Source: Neisseria dumasiana (lineage in GTDB: Bacteria > Pseudomonadota > Gammaproteobacteria > Burkholderiales > Neisseriaceae). From it: 64,000 nucleotides of DNA. The stretch spans positions 992,001-1,056,000 of the forward strand of contig NZ_CP091509.1 in assembly GCF_022870885.1 (NCBI RefSeq), given 5' to 3'. This document shows, piece after piece, positions 57,791-64,000 of the stretch. A program made the translations under genes and the position numbers. The notes under the pieces were generated by a model, which had not been told where the DNA came from, did no database searches, and worked only from the letters and a program-made list of their open reading frames with translations. Within the stretch, counting starts at the first letter, position 1. Each line of letters starts with the position of its first letter.

Positions 57791-59176
57791 ATGTCACAAG
57801 GATTAGTTACTGCGGCATATATCGTCGCCGCAATCTTATTTATTTTTTCATTGGCCGGCCTGTCGAAACAGGAAACCGCCAAAAACGGCTGCTATTACGG
57901 CATTGCCGGTATGGTGATTGCTTTATTTGCCACCGTGTTCAGCGAACAAACCGCAGGCTTGGGTTGGATCATCATCGCTATGGCCATCGGTGCGGCCATT
58001 GGTATTTACAAAGCCCAAAAAGTGGAAATGACCGAAATGCCCGAATTGATTGCCTTGCTGCACAGCTTCGTGGGTTTGGCTGCCGTGTTGGTGGGCTTCA
58101 ACAGCTTTATCGAACCGGGTAATGTATCTTCCGATATGCACACCATTCATTTGGTGGAAGTGTTTCTCGGCATTTTCATCGGTGCCGTAACCTTTACCGG
58201 TTCGATTGTGGCGTTCGGCAAACTGAACGGCAAACTCAGCAGCGCGCCCTTGCAACTGCCTCACAAACACAAGCTGAATCTGGCTGCTTTGGTGGTGTCG
58301 TTTATCTTGATGCTGGTGTTCGTATCGGCTGATGGCAGCTGGTTCGCCCTGATTCTGATGACCGCTATTGCACTCGCGTTCGGCTGGCATTTGGTGGCTT
58401 CCATCGGCGGTGCTGATATGCCGGTGGTGGTTTCCATGCTCAACTCGTATTCGGGCTGGGCGGCTGCCGCAGCGGGCTTTATGCTTGCCAACGACTTGCT
58501 GATTGTTACCGGCGCGTTGGTCGGCTCAAGCGGTGCGATTTTGTCTTACATCATGTGTAAAGCCATGAACCGCTCGTTCATTTCCGTGATTGCCGGCGGC
58601 TTCGGCACCGACGGTTCTTCCACAGCAGCAGGCGGAGAAGAAATCGGCGAATACCGCGAAGTGAAACCCGCCGAAGTGGCCGAAATGCTCAAAGGTGCAA
58701 ACTCAGTGATCATCACGCCCGGATACGGTATGGCCGTTGCCCAAGCGCAATACCCGGTTGCCGAAATCACCGACTTACTGCGCAAACAAGGCGTGGAAGT
58801 GCGCTTCGGTATCCACCCCGTAGCAGGCCGTCTGCCCGGACACATGAACGTATTGCTGGCCGAAGCCAAAGTGCCTTACGACATCGTGTTGGAAATGGAT
58901 GAAATCAACGACGATTTCCCCGAAACTGATGTGGTGCTGGTGATCGGCGCGAACGACACCGTGAACCCCGCCGCTCAAACCGACCCGAACAGCCCGATTG
59001 CCGGTATGCCGGTATTGGAAGTGTGGAAAGCCAAAGAAGTGGTGGTGTTCAAACGCTCGATGAATACGGGCTATGCCGGCGTACAAAACCCGCTGTTCTT
59101 CAATGAAAACAGCGTGATGTGCTTCGGCGATGCGAAAGCGACTGTGGACGAGATTCTGGCGGAATTGAAGAAATAA
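57791..59176 (+). CDS. pntB: NAD(P) transhydrogenase beta subunit
   Basis: Membrane and NADP-binding subunit of the transhydrogenase, 461 residues. About eight membrane helices occupy the first 260 residues, and the C-terminal domain III (about 290-461) has [16 protein letters not shown] near 313-328, [20 protein letters not shown] near 342-361, [35 protein letters not shown] near 375-420 and [19 protein letters not shown] near 424-442. Ends in a large nested inverted repeat. Together with pntA this gives a complete enzyme. Confidence 0.95.
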   Translation: MSQGLVTAAYIVAAILFIFSLAGLSKQETAKNGCYYGIAGMVIALFATVFSEQTAGLGWIIIAMAIGAAIGIYKAQKVEMTEMPELIALLHSFVGLAAVLVGFNSFIEPGNVSSDMHTIHLVEVFLGIFIGAVTFTGSIVAFGKLNGKLSSAPLQLPHKHKLNLAALVVSFILMLVFVSADGSWFALILMTAIALAFGWHLVASIGGADMPVVVSMLNSYSGWAAAAAGFMLANDLLIVTGALVGSSGAILSYIMCKAMNRSFISVIAGGFGTDGSSTAAGGEEIGEYREVKPAEVAEMLKGANSVIITPGYGMAVAQAQYPVAEITDLLRKQGVEVRFGIHPVAGRLPGHMNVLLAEAKVPYDIVLEMDEINDDFPETDVVLVIGANDTVNPAAQTDPNSPIAGMPVLEVWKAKEVVVFKRSMNTGYAGVQNPLFFNENSVMCFGDAKATVDEILAELKK

Positions 59177-59244
59177 GGCCGTCTGAAAAATAAAATGCCT
59201 GTCTGAACAATTTCAGACAGGCATTTTATTTTTCAGACGGCCTT
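59175..59244. terminator. Perfect nested DUS inverted repeat behind pntB
   Basis: A 33-bp arm, beginning AAGGCCGTCTGAAAAA and ending ATGCCTGTCTGAA, is followed after a 4-base loop by its exact complement. Two DUS dialects are stacked: the outer AG type and an inner TGCCTGTCTGAA type (59196-59207 and 59212-59223). Between convergent pntB and corC, so it can terminate both. Confidence 0.9.
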
Positions 59245-59264
59245 CATGAAGCGCATGAATCAAG

Positions 59265-59280
59265 AAGTTGATTGACTCTA
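59265..59280. repeat. Solo right end of a Correia-like element
   Basis: AAGTTGATTGACTCTA matches the right terminal repeat of the other copies; no left end is nearby. Confidence 0.45.
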
Positions 59281-59320
59281 CACTTGCCATCAGCAAAGCC
59301 GGCCGGGTGGTTGCTTACTT

Positions 59321-60163
59321 CTATTCTTTGACCCGAATCGCCATCAAGGTATGCAGTCTGCGGTTGTCGGCGCGGGCAACGGTGAATTGCAGCGGGCCGA
59401 TAACCACTTTTTCGCCGCGCACGGGCAGGTGGCCGATTTCCTGAATCACCAAGCCGCCGATGGTGTCGACTTCTTCGTTGCTGTAATCGGTGCCGAAATA
59501 TTCGTTGATGTCTTCTATTTCGGTGATGGCGTTGATGCGGTAGCGTTCGGCGGAAACGGGAAAGATGTTGTCGGCGCTTTCGTCTTCGTCGAATTCGTCT
59601 TCGATGTCGCCGATAATCTGTTCGATGATGTCTTCAAACGTTACCAAGCCGGAAATGCCGCCGTATTCATCAACCACGATGGCCATGTGGTTGCGCTGCT
59701 CGCGAAATTCTTTAAGCAGGGTATTGAGCGATTTGCCTTCGGGCACAAACACGGCGGGGCGCAAGATGGTTTGAAGGTTGAACTGCTCGGGGTTGAGTGC
59801 GTATTTGAGCAGGTCTTTGGCGTGGAGGATGCCGAGCACGTTGTCTTTGTCTTCGCCGATAACGGGAAAGCGCGAGCGGGCGGTTTCGATGATGTAGGGA
59901 ATGATGCGCTCCATGCTTTCGTCGGCTTTGATCACGTCCATCTGGCTGCGGGTGATCATGGCATCGCGCACTTCGAGTTCGGCGAAGTCGAGCATTTTTT
60001 CGAGCCGCAGCAGGGTTTCGCTGTCGAATACTTCCTGCTCGTGCGCTTGGCGCAGCAGGGCGACCACGTCTTCGGCGGAATCGGGGGCATCGCCCGAAAT
60101 GCGGGCGATAAGGCGTTCAAAAAAAGTGGGTTTCGACTGGCTGTCGTCCATGTCTATGTTCAT
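59321..60163 (-). CDS. corC: CorC-type CBS-domain transporter-associated protein
   Basis: A 280-residue cytoplasmic protein of the CorC/HlyC family: two CBS domains (about 65-190: VRDAMITRSQMDVIKADESM and HMAIVVDEYGGISGLVTFEDIIEQIIGDIEDEFDED) and a C-terminal CorC_HlyC domain from about 205. No membrane part. It follows ybeY by 2 bp, the order known from E. coli (ybeZ-ybeY-ybeX-lnt), but lnt does not follow here: the pntB end is next. It may act in magnesium/cobalt export or ribosome-linked processes; the exact role is unclear. Confidence 0.88.
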   Translation of the reverse strand: MNIDMDDSQSKPTFFERLIARISGDAPDSAEDVVALLRQAHEQEVFDSETLLRLEKMLDFAELEVRDAMITRSQMDVIKADESMERIIPYIIETARSRFPVIGEDKDNVLGILHAKDLLKYALNPEQFNLQTILRPAVFVPEGKSLNTLLKEFREQRNHMAIVVDEYGGISGLVTFEDIIEQIIGDIEDEFDEDESADNIFPVSAERYRINAITEIEDINEYFGTDYSNEEVDTIGGLVIQEIGHLPVRGEKVVIGPLQFTVARADNRRLHTLMAIRVKE

Positions 60164-60164
60164 C

Positions 60165-60668
60165 CTAAGCGTATGGGTTGGGGTATCCTAACTGATTGAG
60201 CAGTCGGGTTTCAAGAGGTTCCATGATTTCGGCTTCGTTCTCTTCGATGTGGTCGTAACCCATCAGGTGCAGCGTGCCGTGTATGGTGAGGTGGGCGAAG
60301 TGCTGCGCGGGCGTTTTGTCTTGTTCTGCGGCTTCTTTCAGCACCACTTGCGGGCAGATGATCAAATCGCCGTAGAGGCCGTCTGAAAGTTGGTCGGGCA
60401 TGATTTCGCCTTCGTTGAGGGCGAAACTCAATACGTTGGTGGCGTAGTCTTTGTCTCGGTAGTCGCGGTTGTAGGCGCGGGCGGGTTCTTCGTCGAGCAA
60501 TATGATGCTGATGTCGGCGCGGCGGTATTCGTTTTTGAGCGCGTGCCATGCCCAGCGGTAGAAATCTTGTTCGGACGGCAGGCCGGAAAGGCTGCTTTGG
60601 TTGTCGAAATGCAGGGTAAAACGCTGTTGTTGCAGCTTGATAAAAGGGAATGTTTTGGCGCGTTTCAT
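60165..60668 (-). CDS. ybeY: Endoribonuclease YbeY
   Basis: Metal-dependent RNase for rRNA 3'-end processing and ribosome quality control. The 167-residue protein has the zinc motif HLTIHGTLHLMGYDH (three histidines) near 127-141 and the conserved LNxxYR-like RAYNRDYRDKDYATNVLSFA near 67-86. Paired with corC by a 2-bp gap. Diverges from hemC; the 100 bp between them must hold both promoters. Confidence 0.93.
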   Translation of the reverse strand: MKRAKTFPFIKLQQQRFTLHFDNQSSLSGLPSEQDFYRWAWHALKNEYRRADISIILLDEEPARAYNRDYRDKDYATNVLSFALNEGEIMPDQLSDGLYGDLIICPQVVLKEAAEQDKTPAQHFAHLTIHGTLHLMGYDHIEENEAEIMEPLETRLLNQLGYPNPYA

Positions 60669-60771
60669 AAATCGTTGCGGGAATGTGGTTCAGGCTGAAA
60701 TATAGCATAAGGCCGTCTGAAAAACATGATAGACTTGCGCGGTTAGTGTGACGTACCGCAAATATATTTTT

Positions 60772-61710
60772 ATGACTCCGAAAAAACTTGTAATCGCCAG
60801 CCGCGAAAGTGCGCTGGCCATGTGGCAGGCCGAGCATATTCAAGGCCGTCTGAAACAGCTTTATCCCGAATGCGATGTGAGCATTTTGGGCATGACTACG
60901 CGCGGCGATCAGATTCTCGACAAAACGCTCTCGAAAATCGGCGGCAAGGGTTTGTTTATCAAAGAGTTGGAGCAAGCCCTGCAAGACGGCCGCGCTGATT
61001 TGGCGGTGCATTCGATTAAAGATGTGCCGATGGTGCTGCCCGAAGGGTTTACGTTGGCGGCAATCGGCGAGCGGGCCAACCCGTTTGATGCGTTCGTGTC
61101 TAACCAATATGCGCGTTTGGAAGAGCTGCCCGAAGGGGCGGTGGTGGGCACATCGAGCCTGCGCCGCGAAGCGCAGCTGCGTGCCCGCTATCCGCATTTG
61201 AACATTAAGCCGTTGCGCGGCAATGTGCAAACCCGTTTGGCCAAGCTGGATAACGGCGATTACGATGCCATTATCCTTGCCGCCGCCGGTTTGCAGCGTT
61301 TGGAGCTGGACGAGCGCATCCGCCTGATTATGTCGCCGTTCGACAGCCTGCCTGCCGCGGGGCAGGGCGCATTGGGTATCGAAATTGCCGCCCACCGCTA
61401 TGATTTACTGGAAGTGTTGAACCCGCTGAACCACGCCGTTACCAATGCCTGCGTAACCGCCGAACGTGCGCTTGCCCGCGCGTTAGACGGCAGTTGCCAA
61501 GTGCCGTTGGCGGCTTATTGCACCGAAGAAAACGGCCTCTTGACCTTGCGCGGTTTGGTCGGCCACCCCGACGGTTCGGTGATTTTGCAGGCCGAAGCCC
61601 AAGCGCCCGTGGCCTATGCCGATTCGCTCGGCCGTGCCGTTGCCAAGAAATTGGCGGACGACGGTGCGGTAGAGCTGATTCAGGCGATTTTGAGCGAACA
61701 AACCGCCTAA
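60772..61710 (+). CDS. hemC: Porphobilinogen deaminase
   Basis: Joins four porphobilinogens into hydroxymethylbilane in haem synthesis. The 312-residue protein has the standard [37 protein letters not shown] and [18 protein letters not shown] segments, and the dipyrromethane cofactor cysteine in [13 protein letters not shown] near 243. The start is ATG 60772; a GTG 24 bp upstream is possible, but the family N-terminus starts here. No ribosome-binding site is evident. An in-frame DUS near 60843 encodes QGRLK. Confidence 0.94.
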   Translation: MTPKKLVIASRESALAMWQAEHIQGRLKQLYPECDVSILGMTTRGDQILDKTLSKIGGKGLFIKELEQALQDGRADLAVHSIKDVPMVLPEGFTLAAIGERANPFDAFVSNQYARLEELPEGAVVGTSSLRREAQLRARYPHLNIKPLRGNVQTRLAKLDNGDYDAIILAAAGLQRLELDERIRLIMSPFDSLPAAGQGALGIEIAAHRYDLLEVLNPLNHAVTNACVTAERALARALDGSCQVPLAAYCTEENGLLTLRGLVGHPDGSVILQAEAQAPVAYADSLGRAVAKKLADDGAVELIQAILSEQTA

Positions 61711-61787
61711 ACGCGAATCCAATAAACGGCACCGCACCATTTGCCCCGCCGGTTGGCGTGCGGATGCTGTTTCAAAACTGAAACCTG

Positions 61788-61832
61788 AGGCCGTCTGAAC
61801 ATTCTTCTGCTGACATTCTTTTCAGACGGCCT
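61788..61832 (+). terminator. Inverted DUS pair behind hemC
   Basis: AGGCCGTCTGAA and its complement with a 21-base loop, 78 bp after the stop. Confidence 0.65.
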
Positions 61833-61917
61833 GAGAGCCTGTTCAAAGTTTTTTGTGAAGCGGTTTTTGTATTGAAAATATTCTGAATAAGCTCAAAAGG
61901 GACAAGGAATACCTGCC

Positions 61918-62874
61918 ATGCCGCACGACCATCACCATGCCCACAGCCACACCGCCAATAAAAAAGTATTGGCGGTGTCGTTTGCCGTTATCACGTCTTT
62001 TATGGTGGTGGAAGCAGTCGGCGGCTGGCTCACCAACTCGCTGGCGTTGTTGTCGGACGCAGGGCATATGTTCAGCGACGCTTTCTCGCTCGGCATCGCC
62101 TTGCTGGCGTTCAAACTGAGTGAAAAAGCCACCACTTTCGACAAAACGTTCGGCTATAAACGCTTTGAAATTTTAACGGCCGCGTTTAACGGCATCACTC
62201 TGATAGTGATTGCCGCGATGATATTTTACGAAGCCGTCGAACGCTTCCGCCAGCCGCCGGAAATCGCCACCACCGGCATGCTGGTGATCAGTATCATCGG
62301 GCTGCTGGTTAATCTGTTTGTCGCATGGTATATGCTGCGCGGCAGCGACACCGAAGGCAATATCAACATGCGCGGAGCTTATCTGCATGTGTTGAGCGAC
62401 TTGTTCGGTTCGTTCGGCGCGATAGCCGCCGCCGTGCTGATGATGGCGTTCGGCTGGAAATGGGCCGACCCGCTCGCCAGCGTTTTGGTGGCTGCTTTGG
62501 TCGGCCGCAGCGGTTGGCAGGTGTTCCGCAAAACCCTGCACATTTTAATGGAAGGCACGCCCGATAATGTCGATGTCGGGTTATTGCTTGAAACCATCCG
62601 CCAAACCGAAGGCGTACAGTCGGTGCATGATTTGCATGTGTGGATGATTACCAGCAACATCAATGCCTTATCGTGCCATGTGGTTGTGGACGGCAGTTTG
62701 AGCGTTGCCGAAGCCGAGCAAATCGTTTACCGCATCGAACATGCGCTGGCGCATCAAAATATCCAGCATACCACCGTGCAAATCGAAAGCAGCCGGCATC
62801 CGCACGAAGACAGCGTATTGTGCTCGATTCATCCGGACGATCATGAAACGCACGGCCATCATCATGCACATTAA
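61918..62874 (+). CDS. CDF-family zinc (divalent cation) exporter
   Basis: A 318-residue inner-membrane protein with six helices (about 15-210) and a cytoplasmic C-terminal domain. The CDF metal sites are visible: LLSDAGHMFSDAF near 41-53 (HxxxD-type) and LHVLSDLFGSFGA near 155-167. Both ends are histidine-rich (MPHDHHHAHSH and HETHGHHHAH), as in ZitB and CzcD. Exports zinc or other divalent cations using protons. It is a single gene between hemC and gph, and a DUS hairpin follows. Confidence 0.9.
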   Translation: MPHDHHHAHSHTANKKVLAVSFAVITSFMVVEAVGGWLTNSLALLSDAGHMFSDAFSLGIALLAFKLSEKATTFDKTFGYKRFEILTAAFNGITLIVIAAMIFYEAVERFRQPPEIATTGMLVISIIGLLVNLFVAWYMLRGSDTEGNINMRGAYLHVLSDLFGSFGAIAAAVLMMAFGWKWADPLASVLVAALVGRSGWQVFRKTLHILMEGTPDNVDVGLLLETIRQTEGVQSVHDLHVWMITSNINALSCHVVVDGSLSVAEAEQIVYRIEHALAHQNIQHTTVQIESSRHPHEDSVLCSIHPDDHETHGHHHAH

Positions 62875-62887
62875 ATCTGCTAGAATT

Positions 62888-62929
62888 GAGGCCGTCTGAA
62901 ACCTGCTTAACCTCTTTTCAGACGGCCTC
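62888..62929 (+). terminator. Inverted DUS pair behind the CDF gene
   Basis: GAGGCCGTCTGAA and its complement with a 16-base loop, between the CDF gene and gph on the same strand. Confidence 0.65.
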
Positions 62930-62970
62930 AACGCATAGAAAACCGTTACCCATCATCATTAAGGACTCCC

Positions 62971-63618
62971 ATGACCGAAGCCGTATTGTTCGACTTGGAC
63001 GGCACCCTTGCCGACACCGCACTCGATTTGGGCGGCGCACTCAACACCTTGCTGCGCCGCCACAATTTACCTGAAAAAAGCATGGCAGAAATCCGCCCCG
63101 TCGCCAGCCACGGCGCAAGCGGCCTGATTTTGATGGGCGCAGGCATCGGCAAAGACCATCCCGAACATTCCTGCTGGCGGCAGGAATATCTGGCCGAATA
63201 CGAACGCTGCTTCAACCATGAAACCGTGTTGTTCGACGGTATCGACCGATTGATTGCCGAACTCGATAAACGCGGCATCAAATGGGGCATCATCACCAAC
63301 AAGCCGCACACCTTTACCCACCGTCTCGTGCCTAAACTCGGCTTCAGCATCGCACCTGCCGTAGTTGTCAGCGGCGATACCTGCGGCGAAGCCAAACCCA
63401 GCACCAAACCGATGTTTTACGCCTGCGAACAAATCGGCGTAAAACCCGAAAACTGTATCTATGTAGGCGATGCCGAGCGCGACATGCAGGCAGGCAGAAA
63501 TGCCGGCATGAAAACCGTATTGGCAAACTGGGGCTATATCGCTGCCGAAGACAAAACCGAAGAATGGCCGCATGATGCGCGTATTGATACGCCGCTGGAA
63601 TTGTTGGCGCATCTTTGA
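62971..63618 (+). CDS. gph: Phosphoglycolate phosphatase
   Basis: HAD-superfamily phosphatase, 215 residues, that removes phosphoglycolate made by DNA repair. Motifs: LFDLDGTLADTALDLGGAL near 5-23, GIITNKPHTFTHRL near 106-119, GEAKPSTKPMFYACEQIGV near 141-159 and YVGDAERDMQAGRNAGMKT near 165-183. Gph is the best match among the HAD family; a related sugar phosphatase cannot be excluded. GGACTCCC-type weak ribosome-binding site. It is followed by a non-DUS hairpin. Confidence 0.85.
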   Translation: MTEAVLFDLDGTLADTALDLGGALNTLLRRHNLPEKSMAEIRPVASHGASGLILMGAGIGKDHPEHSCWRQEYLAEYERCFNHETVLFDGIDRLIAELDKRGIKWGIITNKPHTFTHRLVPKLGFSIAPAVVVSGDTCGEAKPSTKPMFYACEQIGVKPENCIYVGDAERDMQAGRNAGMKTVLANWGYIAAEDKTEEWPHDARIDTPLELLAHL

Positions 63619-63653
63619 GCGGTGTAGGCTCAATCCTATTTCCCCAATAACCT

Positions 63654-63687
63654 AACGCCTGTTTGAAAACCTATTCAAACAGGCGTT
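63654..63687 (+). terminator. Non-DUS terminator behind gph
   Basis: AACGCCTGTTTGAA and TTCAAACAGGCGTT (14-bp perfect arms, 6-base loop) are 36 bp after the stop. The arm GCCTGTTTGAA resembles a DUS (GCCTGTCTGAA) with one change. Confidence 0.75.
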
Positions 63688-63732
63688 GGTTTCATTCTCA
63701 TCAAATCTCTATCGAGGCTGGCTCAGATTCCG

Positions 63733-63785
63733 TTAAGCAAAGCGTAAATAATTTCTTCATAAGAAATTATTTACGCTTTGTTTAA
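63733..63785. repeat. Near-perfect 25-bp hairpin
   Basis: The core arms CAAAGCGTAAATAATTTCTT and its exact complement (20 bp) are separated by three bases (CAT); five further bases each side also pair except one. It could be a second terminator, a processed RNA stem or a site for a DNA-binding protein. No T run directly follows the core. Confidence 0.6.
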
Positions 63786-63834
63786 TTGTAACGTGCTCCT
63801 CCAAACAGTTGAAAAAGCTGCTAAATGATGATTG

Positions 63835-63873
63835 ATGCCGTCTGAAACGCTTATTGTTTCAGACGGCCTTTTA
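63835..63873. terminator. Inverted DUS pair with one AT-DUS arm
   Basis: The left arm is ATGCCGTCTGAA, the meningococcal-type DUS, and the right is the complement of AGGCCGTCTGAA. No gene ends here directly. Confidence 0.6.
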
Positions 63874-63960
63874 TCATATGCAAATGGAAAATAAATATCC
63901 GTTCTGTTATATTTCTAAAGCATAATTTCCCTTTGTACACACCGCTTTGGAACACCCGCG

Positions 63961-64000
63961 ATGACCCAAACCCAATCCTACCAGCTCAGCTTCTCCCGCT
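63961..64000 (+). CDS. Start of an unidentified gene (cut by window edge)
   Basis: ATG followed by 12 codons reading MTQTQSYQLSFSR. Too short to identify. A possible promoter (CATAAT at 63921) lies about 40 bp upstream. The reading frame is open to the edge. Confidence 0.35.
   Translation, partial: MTQTQSYQLSFSR

Larger units (their letters stand above)
63619..63960. other. Intergenic region after gph
   Basis: A 342-bp region with three hairpins (63654-63687, 63733-63785, 63835-63873) and no gene. A possible -10 (CATAAT at 63921) precedes the last partial gene. Confidence 0.5.

Noticed and set aside
60211..61395. Open frame of 394 codons on the minus strand over hemC and ybeY
   Set aside because: Covers two real genes in the wrong frame, and its peptide has no family features.

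Overview
The window is chromosomal DNA of a Neisseria-type betaproteobacterium. The evidence is the very dense 12-bp DNA uptake sequence AGGCCGTCTGAA (the AG-DUS dialect), often as inverted pairs acting as terminators, together with Correia-type repeats and family-typical gene neighbourhoods (ligA-zipA-ampD-mltG-tmk, rimP-nusA-infB, corC-ybeY). I cannot name a species. No rRNA, tRNA, CRISPR array, prophage or insertion sequence was seen.

Layout. 1-5.9 kb: 5' end of proS, fbp, a DUF456 membrane protein, sodB, and the permeases yejB and yejE with a ydhR-like gene between them. 5.9-7.5 kb: an AT-rich, DUS-free two-gene cassette (a PD-(D/E)XK nuclease-like protein and an unknown protein) sits between yejE and yejF. 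7.5-16.8 kb: yejF, trxA, trpC, ackA, a DASS anion transporter, moaD-moaE-mobA behind a perfect FNR box, and galU. 16.8-28 kb: ligA, zipA, ampD, mltG, tmk, DUF2254 and DUF4230 proteins, tpx, recD. 28-38 kb: argD, rimP-nusA-infB with an intrinsic terminator in its leader, a zur-like regulator with a COG0523 GTPase, and a lipoprotein plus ketosynthase pair that looks like part of an aryl-polyene cluster. 38-44 kb: purL (with an AT-rich mosaic patch), glnB, recR, a GNAT acetyltransferase.

44.5-55.1 kb is the most interesting region, all on the minus strand. A six-gene cluster encodes both subunits of an Fe(II) hydroquinone 1,2-dioxygenase, a semialdehyde dehydrogenase, a maleylacetate reductase, an intradiol (hydroxyquinol-type) dioxygenase and a Rieske ferredoxin: a complete route from hydroquinone to 3-oxoadipate. 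Directly downstream are an exported arylsulfatase and a formylglycine-generating-enzyme homologue that is itself a predicted lipoprotein, followed by an AtoE-type transporter. My reading is a periplasm-to-cytoplasm pathway: an aryl sulfate is hydrolysed outside the inner membrane, and the freed phenol (hydroquinone or similar) is cleaved inside. The sulfatase nucleophile motif is C-S-V-T-R, not the usual C-x-P-x-R.

55.5-64 kb: gloA, pntA-pntB, corC-ybeY divergent from hemC, a CDF zinc exporter, gph, and the first codons of a gene cut by the window edge. Repeats include about seven Correia-like elements or remnants, one carrying a second miniature element inside it, and an inverted repeat in which a different DUS dialect (TGCCTGTCTGAA) lies inside an AG-DUS pair.
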